DNA of 64,000 nucleotides, taken from assembly GCA_949752795.1 (NCBI GenBank), contig OX457057.1:162603980-162667979 (forward strand), in the 5' to 3' direction. Positions 49,943 through 60,985 of this stretch are shown piece by piece (position 1 is the stretch's first letter; each line of letters opens with the position of its first letter). Both the position numbers and the translations under genes were made by a program. The notes beneath the pieces are model-generated. The model did not search any database and was not told where the DNA came from. It was given only the letters and a program-made list of their open reading frames with translations. Source of the stretch: Hyperoodon ampullatus (taxonomy: Eukaryota > Chordata > Mammalia > Artiodactyla > Ziphiidae).

Positions 49943-50655
49943 TCATTAATATGACATTTCTAGTTGTTTCCGTATTATTTTTCAGGATATCTAGTCTGAC
50001 ATATTGCCAGAAATGAGAGTTTTAATTTTTGAATATGCTTTCCACCGATGTTAGGTGTAATTTAAAAAAATCAGATAATAGTTGTTAATGCCAAATTATT
50101 AACTATAGTTAGTAGAGTCACTTAGACACTTAAAAATATTTAGATTTTATAAAAATCATGTTCCTCTTTTATAGAATTATCCTATTACCTGAATGACTTA
50201 ATGAAATGAATTCATGTATATCAGTTTAGAAAATTTAAAGGAGTACAAAATATTTGTTAAGTGTTTTCTTTTTTTCTAGAATTTGGAAAATCAATTTATA
50301 ATGCACTGAATAATAATTGCAAACACTACCAATGTACCTTAAATGGTACTTGTAGGTATGAGAATAGAGAATAGTAGTAAAAGGTAGATCTGCCAGAATA
50401 ATTTAGATAACTGTGAAAATGGCTGAATCTCAAACTTGTGGGTATCTGAACAGCATTCATTCATTCATTCAAAAAAGTACTTATTAAGTATTATTAATTA
50501 AGCACCTATTTACTACTATTCTGGAAAATGCCAAATATTAAGATCCCTACCCTGAAGTAGCTGGATGGGTACACAAATAACAACATAAATGGATACACAA
50601 ATAACTAACTACGATGCAAGTCTGGATAAGACAAATGCCATAAGATTAATACAAT
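49943..50655. other. RASAL2 intron without recognised gene feature
   Basis: AT-rich. The 50455-50655 part has old dispersed-repeat wording ('attcattcattcaaaaaagt', 'tactattctggaaaatgcc'). Confidence 0.4.
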
Positions 50656-52440
50656 GGCTATTATCTCCCTCATCTCTCCTACCTTCTATGGCTAAATCTC
50701 TTCATGCATCTTTGATTCCTGTATGAGTTTCTCCCTTCTCCCCCTCAAAAGGTTAATTCTGTGCCCTTAATCCCACCCTCACCCTCAAAACCATAAAGGA
50801 TTTTTGTTCTCTCAGTTATCTTTCTCTCTTGTAAGTTCAGTATCTTGTTCTCTCCTCCATCTAAAAATATGCAAGTCTCCCCAATTTAAAAAAAAGGTAT
50901 CTTTTCCTTTCTATCAGTCACAGATTTCTCCAGACCAGAGACCTAAGCTGTGGCTCTCACTGTCTCACCATCTGCTGTCTTTCTCAACATTATAAAATCT
51001 GATTTCTTCTCCCTTAACTCTAATGAATGAAATAGCATCGATACCTTCACAGGTTATTAAAAGCCTCCCAATTGTCTAATTCAGTGTACAAAATTTTCTC
51101 ACTTCTCTTGGGCTTTTGTAACCAATGACACTATTGACCACACTGTTGACCTTTTCTATCTTTCCATTAGGATTGTTCTGTATCTCTTCTTCCTCTCTAC
51201 CCCACCCCACCCCTACCTTTGGTGTTCTTCAAGATTCAGTCCCTGCTCTCCACTTTTTCTTGACAGTCTCTCAACAGTAGATAACTTACAAATGCTTCAA
51301 CAATCTGTCTTCTCTAAATGGCTCCCAGATGCTGCTCTCTACCTGTGACTTCATTTCCAATCATCAGAACTATATTTCTATCCAGATGTGTACTAGTCAC
51401 CTCAAACTCAATATATCTAAATAGAAATTACCCTGTTCCCTTAAAAACTGGCTCCCTTTCCCAACTTCTCTATTCCTGTTAGTAGTACCATCAGCCTTCC
51501 AACTTCAAAAACGGTCTTTGATTCATTTTGTTCCCCATTCCTCTAATCGGTCACCAATTCTGCTGACAGATCCTTTATAATCTCTCCATATTTTCATTTC
51601 AGTTATTCATCTAAGCTGTGCAAATATTCATGTGCATCTGGAGTGTACTGGGTGCTGAAAAGACAGAGGATTGAGCCCCTGTTGTGGAGGCATTCACGAT
51701 CTAGATTAACAATAAATAAACACCTAATTATAATATAGAGGGTTAAATCTTAAAATAGAGGCACTTATTTCATACCTGGACTACTGTAATAGCTTTCAAA
51801 GAGGTCTAACCACTTCTACGTTCTACCCCTAGTGTGACACTTTCAGATATGTCTCCCTAAAAAACTATTTTGACCATATCTTTTTTTTGCTCAAGAATCT
51901 TTAATTCTTCTCAACTGCTTTCAGGATAAAATTGTCACTAATTAGCCTGTCATGAAAGATCCTAAACAGTGAGCCACCAAATATCCTTCAAGTATTATCT
52001 CTTACCACTTCTTTACATGAACTTTCCATTCTTTTCAAATCAGTTTACTCTTCGGACATGAAAATAATTTAATATTCCTCACAACACTCCCTTCATACAG
52101 CAAACTCTACCATTTCCATAAAAATATATTCTATCATTTAAGATCCAGGTTAAATCCTATCTCTATAAGGCAATCTTCAGTGTTCCTAATCAAAAATGAT
52201 GTCTCCCTTCTTCAAATCCTCAAAGAAATTTTTGCCTGGATAAATCATCTCACAATCAGGTACTGCCTTATTTTATTTTCTCCACTGTTGTCTTGAATTA
52301 TCATTAATTTTTTCTCACTTAATTGTACATAGTTCATGTTTTCTCCCCAACCAAACTCTATGCTTCTCACAAGCAGCTCTATCTTATACTTCTTTGTATC
52401 CAGCCATAGTACCTAGCACAGTATCTTGTTCATGAGCAAG
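50656..52440 (+). repeat. Long L2-type region
   Basis: 'attaaaagcctcccaattgt', 'tctgctgacagatcctttat', 'tacctggactactgtaatag' and 'gaatctttaattcttctcaa' follow L2 order, with a tail near 52380-52435. A short unrelated dispersed repeat may interrupt it at about 51640-51745. Confidence 0.6.
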
Positions 52441-52760
52441 ATTTGAAATAGCGGTAGGGTCTTGGAAAGTTCAGTTTGGATGAAGGAACATTGCTGATAG
52501 AAGAAACAGCACATGCAAAGGTAGGAAAGGGCAGTGCTTGTCCAAGATACAGAAAGTTAATGAATTTGGTGGAATGAAGGGTCCTCCCTACCTCTGACCT
52601 ACCACTGCCGAAAGGAATACTGGAATGTCAGGTGGAAGGGCCAGAATAAGTTCTAGAGTAAGGTGTTTTATCTGACAGGTGATGAGGGAGCCATGGAATT
52701 TTTAAATAGACTAATGAAGAGGGCACAGTTTCATGAAATTTCATCAAACCAGCAGTGCAC
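52441..52760 (+). repeat. Possible copy of the recurring mid-repetitive unit
   Basis: 'acagcacatgcaaaggtagg' and 'taaatagactaatgaagagg' resemble the unit at 11280-11740 and 40781-41135. It is diverged. Confidence 0.4.
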
Positions 52761-54882
52761 TAAATTAATAGGAAGGCCTGAACATCACTTAAGTGGCTAT
52801 TGTGCAAAGATGAAGTAGTAAAGCCTAACCAGCATTGAGTGCCTTTCTTTCATCTCCTCTCCTAGAAGGATATCTGCCATAAAATTCCTTAGGTAAAGAA
52901 AGCACAGTTGCATAGGTTATCTGATTCAATGTCCCTTTCAGTTCCACTTATCCTAGATTCACCATAAAGTAGACTGTTTTCTCTTGGCATCTTCCTTGGG
53001 AAAAGCAAGTTCTCATCAATGGTAACTACATTAGCAAATGACTCACTGCAAGTTATTTCAAGCTATATCAAAGAGAGTTTGCTCCTAGTTCCTCTGGAGG
53101 AGTTTAGTAAATTCCTGTTTATACACAGATGGAGGTGTTTGCTACCCATGCTCAGGACTGAGCTTCAATCCCTAAACTAAGACTTGCTGACATCCAGGGC
53201 TCAACCCTGCCACAGCAGAGCACGGGATACATAGCTTCTATTCACCCAGTAACTAACTTCTTGTTACAGCCCTTGAGCAGAATCATGACTCTGACTTACC
53301 TGTGTTTTATCTATTATATATTCTCAGGTTTCCTTCCACTGGGTGGATAATTTGTAGGAATTTGCACTTTTCTTCTAAGTATGTCCTAACATCCTTTGTC
53401 TTTATTATCTCAATCTGTGGATAAAGAGGAATGGGCGTGGGGGTAGGTGAGAGGGGGCACAAACTCTAGTACTTTTTATTTGCCCATCTCATTTATTTGA
53501 TCAAATCCTTTTTAGGCATAGTAGGGAAATAGCCAAAAAAAGAAATGAATTAATCTCGAGGATTGATAATCAAAATTCATAAAAAATATAATGCAAGAGC
53601 AAAGGAAAGATCTTTAGTGATGACTACCTTCCTTGCCCACGAGGCAGTAGGGTCTAAGTGGATGGTTTTGCTCAGGGATACTGATATTTCTCTATGTGTG
53701 TGGGGGAAGGGAATGTGAAGCAAGTAGATTTAGAGCAGCTTCAGAGAAATGAGGAGTTAAGAGGTACATGTATTTCTTAAAGTCACCAAATGCCCAAGAT
53801 AAGTAAAGCTATGATAAACAAATTAAGAATAGGATTAATATCTAAATATATGTATCTGAGTCTTTATAGAATAAAAAAAAAAACCTGATTAGGATAACTC
53901 TTTACATCTAAACTGCATAAAAAAAGAAATCATTTATGGAATGTTAAAATTGAAAACATAATTGAATTAATAAAACAGAAACTTATATGCTAAATATAAT
54001 AAAAGAAAGTAAAATAAGACAGAGATATCTTTTGGAATGGCAGAAGACTTTTCATAGGTCACAGAGAATATTTATGAGGAATAAATTAGAACCCCATAAA
54101 TTCTGCCCATTTATAATAAAGGTATACTTATATTTAAGGAAATATAAGATAAATCAAATTTATAAAAATGATAAATTTGAAGGCAATTATTAATCTAACA
54201 AAAGTATTCACAAGTAGGATTTTTATAAGTATCAAGCTCTCCTATTAACTTAAGATACAATTGAATTTACAACCTAACTTTCCTAGGAATTTGTTTATTA
54301 TATCACTAATTCCATAACCAATAATTGCTTTACTTAGAAATTTATTAGAAAGCACCCGTAAATGGAAAGTTAAAGTAATAGCTGGTCCATGTGTCCTATT
54401 TTATATACTCAGTTGAAATCTTATATATGAACATTCCAAATATTTTAAACCTTGCATAAAAGCTACTTCTCAATCCATATGTTGGCTTTTCTTGCACACA
54501 AAGCCTCCTCCCACTCTCACGCGGCAAGCCTCATCATCACTGTATTGAAAGGTATAGTAAAACAATAATACATTTGGGCTAGTAGAAGTTCTCTAAATAC
54601 CACGAACAGCTGACCAGATGACATGGTAAGCCTTGCATGGAGCTGGCACTCTTTGTTAAAGCCAAGCAAAGTGTCTCTTATTTCTCATAGACAATGTTGA
54701 TGGCACTATTTCTACAGACATAAACAAAACTTGAAAAGGAAACAACTTAAACATATTCTGTTAATTCCTCTTCCCTCTTTTAAAAATACAGAAGTGGATT
54801 TTATAAAATTCAGGGTCCTACTCCCCAAAGTAAGAGAAGTTCAGACAACAAAGGGTTAAAAGAACAAGCAGAGCCCTACCGT
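52761..54882. other. RASAL2 intron next to the candidate exon
   Basis: No named repeat or further exon was recognised. The 68-codon open frame near 54000 is AT-rich and lacks support. Confidence 0.45.
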
Positions 54883-54884
54883 AC

Positions 54885-54990
54885 CCAGAAACGACAGAAG
54901 GCTCTTCTCCTCTTCCGTGCTACTATCCAACCACTCGGCCACATCACCGGGGGAAAGGAGACTCATTCTCCAGCCAGAAAACTTTTCCAT
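54885..54990 (-). CDS. RASAL2: Candidate RASAL2 alternative N-terminal exon
   Basis: On the minus strand an ATG at 54990-54988 opens 35 codons (MEKFSGWRMSLLSPGDVAEW, then LDSSTEEEKSLLSFL) plus one base G, followed by a GTACGG donor (GT at 54884-54883). The leftover G joins the AG at the start of the 36950 exon to restore GAG (Glu), giving ...SFL-E-VPAERS in frame, about 18 kb apart. An adjacent alternative donor (GTAGGG, 6 bases on) would put the downstream exon out of frame. If used, this start would replace the N-terminal half of the RASAL2 PH region with a short acidic leader. The frame stays open upstream of the ATG for at least 80 bases. An acceptor-like tract ends at 55005, so this could be an internal exon. 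I do not recall this N-terminus from the RASAL2 isoforms I know. Support is the splice phase, donor and open frame only. Confidence 0.6.
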
Positions 54991-55003
54991 ACAGAGCACA
55001 ATT

Positions 55004-55030
55004 ACTGAATGATGGAGCGGGAAAAGAAAG
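55004..55030 (-). promoter_or_regulatory. Acceptor-like polypyrimidine tract upstream of the candidate exon
   Basis: Minus-strand sequence TCTTTCTTTTCCCGCTCC followed by ATCATTCAG gives a long pyrimidine run and a CAG at 55005-55007, just 14 bases before the candidate ATG. It looks like a real 3' splice site. If it is used, the MEKFSG segment is an internal exon and translation could start further upstream. Confidence 0.4.
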
Positions 55031-55838
55031 ATACAGAGACTAAATTCTTGGGGGTCTAATACTAAAATTGCTGGCTAGGCTGTAATAATGAGAGAAAATG
55101 TGATCCTCCCTCTACTCTGAATTCTGTCTCTGTGACATCAATCTAATACGGGGGGGGGGGGGGAGGGGGAAGGAAATAGAGAGGGTTAAAAGAGGGTGAT
55201 AGAAGAGAAGGAAAGAGATTTGTCCTTCAGTCTCTTGGTGTTAAGCTTTAGCCTGAAAGAAAAGCCAGCAAAAAACTGAATAATGATTTGTGTTCAATGT
55301 CAGGAGACAGCAAAGGAAAATAAAGAATAAAGATACTCAAAGAAAAAGAAACAGGTTCCTACACTGAAGCAGCTTAGATAACCAGACAGCACAATAGCTA
55401 ATCAGTTAAGTAAATCATATCATCAAACAAAAACAAAGGCAAAAGAACAATTTCAGCGTTTTGTTTTGTTCTGAGAAGAAAGGTTTTCAAATTTCCTTTC
55501 AGTCAGCCGGAAAGAACTGCAGCCCCCAACCCCTTCCTGCTTTAGCTGTTTCAACAGCATCCCAGCCCCCTTTATGAAGATTTCCTGTGAGCAAAGGCAG
55601 GTTGATAAATCTGTGAATAGGAAGCTCTCATCCCTCCTTTCTTCTGCTCCTCCTCCATCCCTCCCCCCACCTCGCATGGCGACTGCATTGATCGACAATA
55701 ATGGAATCTGTAACTGACTGCCAACAGCAACATTAAGGATATTACAAGTCCACTTCATAAGAATTCGAGCCGGTGGTCGGAACTTGGGGGCAACTCTGGG
55801 CTTGTAGTCAATAGCTTTGTCTTTCTTAGCAAGAAAGG

Positions 55839-55842
<4 letters not shown>
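55031..55842. other. Purine/pyrimidine-biased region upstream of the candidate exon
   Basis: Contains G14 at 55150-55163, a pyrimidine-rich block at 55610-55680 (purine-rich on the minus strand) and a few CpGs at about 55675-55780. It lies 5' of the candidate RASAL2 exon in gene direction and is free of SINE and L1, so it could hold a promoter or 5' exon; this is inference. The minus-strand 101-codon open frame at 55453-55758 shows no homology I recognise. Confidence 0.4.

Positions 55843-55904
<62 letters not shown>
55843..55904 (+). repeat. (GT)31 microsatellite
   Basis: 62 bp of uninterrupted GT dinucleotide. Its length and purity suggest high length polymorphism. Confidence 0.98.
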
Positions 55905-55912
<8 letters not shown>

Positions 55913-56875
55913 CTGAAATCTGAAAGAAGTAAGAGAAGTGAGCTTGTTGGGCTGAAGATTCAAAGATCCATTAATGGAGCAAACAACTGTCCTTCAACTC
56001 CTGTCACACTTACAATGTCTTTGTGAAGGAGTCAGATCCAGATGGATTTTTTTATGTGATTTACATTACGTATTTACATGGTTTGATTTAGGATTATTTC
56101 ACAGGCTTATACCTTATTAATAGGCAGAGAAAAATCAAGCAGAAGAGGTATTTTGAGAGACCTAATATCCCTGTTCTCTGGAGACTGATTGGGTTTGTTA
56201 CTATGAGGAAAAAAAAAACCTCTCTTGAAAAGATAGAGTTTTCCCCTGCATTAGCAAAAAAATAGCGCTTTTCCCAATAATCTACTCTTTCTTTCTGTTC
56301 TAGAAATCTGCCTTCAGAGTGAATTCTTACTGCTTAAGGGTTACTATCTCAATATATGGTGAATCCATACCCTCCTCTCTATGTTTACTTCATTATTCTT
56401 CTTCTGGACTCTTGTTCACTTTGTAAGTTCCCTGAGGACACAGCTTTGTAACCCTGGAGGCGAGAGCAGTGCCTGGGAGTGCACTTAGTATTTACTGAAG
56501 TTTTGGTTGGCTGCTCTAAAAGCTTCAACAGCTTCCACATTGGCAGGAGATCTCAGGTTGGATATTTTACAATCTCTTTTTAAAATTAGTCATTTTGACA
56601 GACAGTGACTTAAAAGTCATAGCAATAGTACCAATTGATTGAGAAAATAGAAAATGTTAAAAAAAAGGGTATTAGGAACTCATGTTTAAATAAATCTATA
56701 TTTTATTACTCAAAATAACTACATAAAATTGAAAAGTAGTGATAAATACTTATAGAAGACATTTTATTGAAATGTCTTGCTTGTTTAGCATCTAAGCATG
56801 GATTGATAATCCCTTTGTAATAACTTTATAACGCATCAGTATCTCTGGAGCTCCCAGGTTGAAACCACTGGCCTA
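55905..56875. other. Non-coding sequence without recognised feature
   Basis: RASAL2 intron or 5' flank. No named repeat. Confidence 0.45.
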
Positions 56876-57415
56876 GAGCATTGAGTTCCAACTTTCTGGT
56901 ATGATATGGCTCCAGTTTTTTTCTTGGTAGGGGCCCCCAAATTCTCCTTGGCTCAACCCGTTACTGTTTACCTCACTCCCATGCCTTCGCATGTTCCCCT
57001 TAAAGTACTCTAAACAAGAGCAGGAAAAATTTACCTGCTTTGTTCATTGGTATTTCTCCAGTACGAGCATTATCTGGCACACAGTAGGTGCTCAAAAATT
57101 TTTGTTGATTGATTTTGGTACCTCCTCTGTGAGGTATCATTCAACCATATGTACCTGACAACATCAAACTGATCCAGTGAGGCTCAGCTCAAATATCACC
57201 TCTCCAGGTCTTCCCTGACACTTTAATGCAGAGTTAATAGCTTTCTCATCCACACTTGCACTGTTATTGCTCCTAGTACTTTACTGAAATTATTTGTTTA
57301 GGTAGTTATTTCCTCCACTATACATTTAGAAGGCAAAAAGTGTGTTCTACTAATTAAAAAAAACTTTAATGCCTAGTATATAGTGGATGATTAATAAATG
57401 TTAATTGAATGATAC
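56876..57415 (+). repeat. Two adjacent L2 3' fragments
   Basis: The first ends in 'ggcacacagtaggtgctcaa' at about 57075-57110. The second has 'ctcagctcaaatatcacctc' and ends in 'ggatgattaataaatgttaa' at about 57385-57410. Both are typical L2 tails. Confidence 0.7.
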
Positions 57416-58090
57416 ATTACTGAAAGTAAGATTGTGATTCTATATACCAAAGACAGATTAAAACAAAAGAATCCCATACATTCCTGAAAGGAATAGGGAT
57501 AGGTAATGTTGGAGAGGCCTACAATTTTAGAGGGTAGCCAGGGAGGGCATCTCTGAGAGACTGACTTTTGAGTAAAGGGTTGCTAGGTTTTTAGGAAGAG
57601 GGAAAAACCAATAAAAAGGGCTAGAAGCAGTAATTGTCAGGAGACCAGTGCAGGTAGATTGATATGACCCTCATCTTCACAAAAGTATGTATTAGTCCTC
57701 CTTATGTAAAATTTTCCTCACAGATAAAGCAATGAAACTTACCTGACAATGTAACAATTTTTATAATGGACTGTACATTTTGCTAAAATATGAATCAAAG
57801 GCACTGAAATACTGTGAGTAGGACTCACAGTTAAGAAACAATGCTTGAGTATAATCTTTTCAACAAATGACCAAATCCTGTAGATTTTGGTGGTTTATTG
57901 TGTGCCTGAAGTGTAGTAAGGACTTAATCAACATTTGTTGAATTTATTTTATTCATTATTTTCCTAATAATATTGAAAGTACCTGGAAAATGTGATTGAA
58001 AGAGTTTCTACTTGAGGGTATTTATGTTTCTGGGTGTGTGTGCGCACATGCGTGCACATGCACACGCCACTTACTGGGCTACAACTTACT
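57416..58090. other. Non-coding sequence, short GTGCACAT-rich patch
   Basis: At 58035-58070 an alternating 'gtgtgtgcgcacatgcgtgc' stretch is present. The 57530-57660 wording ('agggcatctctgagagactg') may be a piece of the recurring mid-repetitive unit. Otherwise unique. Confidence 0.4.
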
Positions 58091-58094
58091 AAAG

Positions 58095-58285
58095 TATTTT
58101 CTGGTCACTTCACTAAGTGCTTTACATATAATATCTCATTTAAAATTCTTAAACAACAATGTAAGGTGGGTATTATCTTCATTTTACAGATGAGGAAACC
58201 AAAGATCATAAAACTTAAACTTGTTCAAGGTAACATAGGTAGTCAAAGAAGAGAAATTTGAACTTCTCAATATCTGGCCAAGGTT
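58095..58285 (-). repeat. MIR SINE, minus strand
   Basis: 'taagtgctttacatataata', 'cattttacagatgaggaaac' and 'gttcaaggtaacataggtag' in reversed MIR order. Confidence 0.85.
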
Positions 58286-58324
58286 CCCTACTATAATAAT
58301 CTATATCCTACAAGGACTAATTTA

Positions 58325-58440
58325 GGCAGGTGTTAGCTAACTTCTCTCATAGAGGGTCAGACAGTAAACATTTTAGGCTTTGTGGCCCATACAGTCTCTT
58401 TCACAACTATTTGAACTCTACTATTAGAGCCCAAAAGCAG
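58325..58440. repeat. MER-type interspersed repeat fragment
   Basis: 'ggtcagacagtaaacatttt', 'ggctttgtggcccatacagt' and 'gcccaaaagcagtcatatga' belong to a common dispersed mammalian repeat whose family I cannot name with certainty. Confidence 0.6.
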
Positions 58441-58459
58441 TCATATGAAACAGAAGCTT

Positions 58460-58685
58460 AAAAGTAACGTGTCAAAGGGCTTCCCTGGTGGTGCAGTGGT
58501 TGAGAGTCCGCCTGCCGATGCAGGGGACACGGGTTCGTGCCCCGGTCCAGGAAGATCCCACGTGCCGTGGAGCGGCTAGGCCCGTGAGCCATGGCCACTG
58601 AGCCTGCGCTCCGCAACGGGAGATGCCACAACAGTGAGAGGCCCGCGTACCGCAAAAAAAAAAAAAAAAAAGTAACATGTCAAAG
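58460..58685 (+). repeat. CHR SINE with 15-bp internal deletion, 18-bp TSD
   Basis: The TSD aaaagtaacgtgtcaaag (58460-58477) is repeated with one mismatch at 58668-58685. The segment 'cgtccggagcctgtg' found in other copies is missing between 'gagcctg' and 'ctccgcaac'. Confidence 0.95.
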
Positions 58686-59339
58686 ATTAATGGCAGATTT
58701 TATTTAAGGAAGTTGATGATTATCTAGAATTAAAGATAATCAGATTCCTTAAACACTGAAGCTATTCTTTTAAGGAAAAAATGTAAATAAAGTGACAACT
58801 GTAGTTAATGAACAAATAATTCTTTCTCAAAAAGATCCAGAAAGTGGATAATGTATAATTATTCTTAAATGATTTTTCTTTAAAATAAAAAGTTAAACTT
58901 TGCAACTAATTGGACTCAAAGTAATTCTTGGAGTCTTTTATTTAGTATCTAACACAATGTCAAGCAAATAGACCCTCAATATTTATTGAGCGAGTGGGTA
59001 GATGGATGGATAAACCTACACATCTAAGATTATCACTGCTATGCAAGTAAACTGAAAATATCTTCTTTAATGTCTCTAGAACCAATAATAGTTTGAACAT
59101 TTGTCGCGAATAATAAAAGATCAAATATATTGTGCACTTACAAGGGTAGTACACGAAGTGCTTTATATGTGCCAACTGAAAATCGGCACTTGCCATCTGC
59201 CTCTACAAGAATTAAGTCGCAAGCCACTGCAGCTGGCTGCTGACCCTCAACACACCCTGAAAGGAGTTCAGGGTGGAGGTCAGGAACGAGGCACTCTGTG
59301 CTCTGGGAAAAACTGGCAGAACAGGCCTTCACATAGTTA
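58686..59339. other. Non-coding sequence without recognised feature
   Basis: Short open frames near 59100-59340 on both strands have no homology I recognise. The wording at 58930-59000 ('acaatgtcaagcaaatagac', 'tcaatatttattgagcgagt') may be a MIR/L2 tail. Confidence 0.4.
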
Positions 59340-59673
59340 GATATTCTCAGGAGAAGATTTTATGAGCCCAAATTCTTTCATCTTCTCATATCTAAAAAAG
59401 CACTAAAATCCTTAACAGAGATATCTGCTCCTCATGACTAGCAGTAACCTTCACAAGACTAGCAGCAGCCTTCTGCAAAAATGTGTGCTTGACTGCATGT
59501 ATTCCCCTTCACCAAAATCACATATATACTGATCCCCCCCCCCCCAAACCTCTTCAGTGCAGTTCCTCAGAGCTATCTTGAGATGCTGTCTCCCAGGCTA
59601 TAGTCCTCATTTTGCTCCAAATAAAACAACTCACAACTCTCATATTGTGGGTTCTTTTTTTCAGTCAACACAT
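59340..59673 (+). mobile_element. Probable LTR fragment of an endogenous retrovirus
   Basis: 'cagttcctcagagctatctt', 'ctcccaggctatagtcctca', an AATAAA signal at about 59621 and an end in 'cagtcaaca' resemble the R-U5 part of a class I LTR. The left end is unclear and no internal viral genes are present. A C12 run lies at 59534-59545. Confidence 0.5.
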
Positions 59674-59875
59674 GTTTAATCTCATTTACTCCTCATAACA
59701 ACCCTGTGTGGTAGTAATATTTTCCCCATTTTGTATCTGGGGAAACTAAGGTTTAAAGAAAACTAAGGCTTAGAGAAGTGACAAAGTCATATAGCCAATA
59801 AGGGGTTGGAGGTGGGTGGTGCCAGGACTTACACATTCCTATTCCAGAGCTGACCCTCTTTACCACATTCCATAT
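59674..59875 (-). repeat. MIR SINE, minus strand
   Basis: 'atttactcctcataacaacc', 'ggggaaactaaggtttaaag' and 'gacaaagtcatatagccaat' in reversed MIR order, with a local 'aaactaaggttt/aaactaaggctt' duplication. Confidence 0.8.
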
Positions 59876-60586
59876 TAGAGGTTTCTTTCCTATAAAATTC
59901 TTAGACATTTTGGGAAAAGTTTGAAAGGTGAACAGTCATTAAGTGGGAAGTAAAATTATTTTCATTGCTCAATGATCTGAGATAGTACAACAAGGGTAAA
60001 TAAATTGTGTTGGAATCTAAAGATCCCAGCAAAATCAGGAAGGCAAATTCCATAGTTTCTAAAGTGAAGGTATGAAAAGATGAACTTGGATTTCATAGAG
60101 TACAGACATTTGTTTTATTCCTTCCTACCAATAAGTGATTCTGATAATCTGATTGTTTTTTCACAAGTATCTCTTAAATAAAGGAAAGTTAGTGCAATGC
60201 TTGGCCCAGGGTAAGTACTCAATATTTGTTAAGTGAATGAATAAATAAAAATATTTTTCCATGCCTGATCAGGATATGTGACATGGCTGTTTGACCCTAT
60301 AGGCATTTTAATGAGGCTGTTTGATGCTGTGCTTGACAGATTTGTTACTGCTAATTTTACAATGGAAACCATGTCAATTTTTATTCATCATTTTAAGTAA
60401 TTTTTTCAAGTTAGAGAATGTAACATGCTTGGAGAAAAAAATATAATGTTTGGTGGATTTAAGAGAAAACCTAACTTTGGACATGTGGTACCTAATAAAA
60501 ATTAATGGGTACTAAAGATTACGGGTACATAATGATTATTATGACAATGAATGTATATATTATTGCAGAAATGTTTTGGCAACTCA
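59876..60586. other. Non-coding sequence without recognised gene feature
   Basis: A MIR/L2 tail-like phrase lies at 60195-60250 ('ttggcccagggtaagtactc'). The rest is unique. Confidence 0.4.
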
Positions 60587-60985
60587 AAAAATCAAGTGGT
60601 TTCGTACTTCGCTGGTGGCACAGTGGTTAAGAATCTGCCTGCCAATGAAGGGGACAGGGGTTTGACCCCTGGTCTGGGGAGATCCCACATGCCACGGAGC
60701 AACTAAGCCCGTGTGCCACAACTACTGAGCCTGTGCTCTACAGCCTGTGAGCCACAACTACTGAGCCCATGCACCGCAACTACTGAGACCGCATGCTGCA
60801 GCTACTGAAGCCTGCATGCCTAGAGCCTGTGCTCCACAACAAGAGAAACCACCACAATGAGAAGCCCGCACACCACAACAAAGAGTAGCTCCCGCTAGCC
60901 ACAACTAAAGAAAGCCTGCACACAGCAATGAAGGCCCAACGCAGCCAAAAAATAAATAAAATTTTTTAAAAAATTGAGTGGTTTC
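60587..60985 (+). repeat. Long-form CHR SINE, 17-bp TSD
   Basis: The TSD aaaaatcaagtggtttc / aaaaattgagtggtttc lies at 60587-60603 and 60969-60985, with two mismatches. The body of about 365 bp has five or six 'cacaactactgagcc' type units and ends 'cagccaaaaaataaataaaa'. Confidence 0.95.

Noticed and set aside
55453..55758. Minus-strand open frame of 101 codons upstream of the candidate exon
   Set aside because: Low-complexity Gly/Arg/Glu composition, no donor in a useful phase was identified and there is no homology I recognise. Kept only as part of a possible promoter/5' region.
55817..56026. Open frame with a VCVCVC run
   Set aside because: It is translation of the GT microsatellite.
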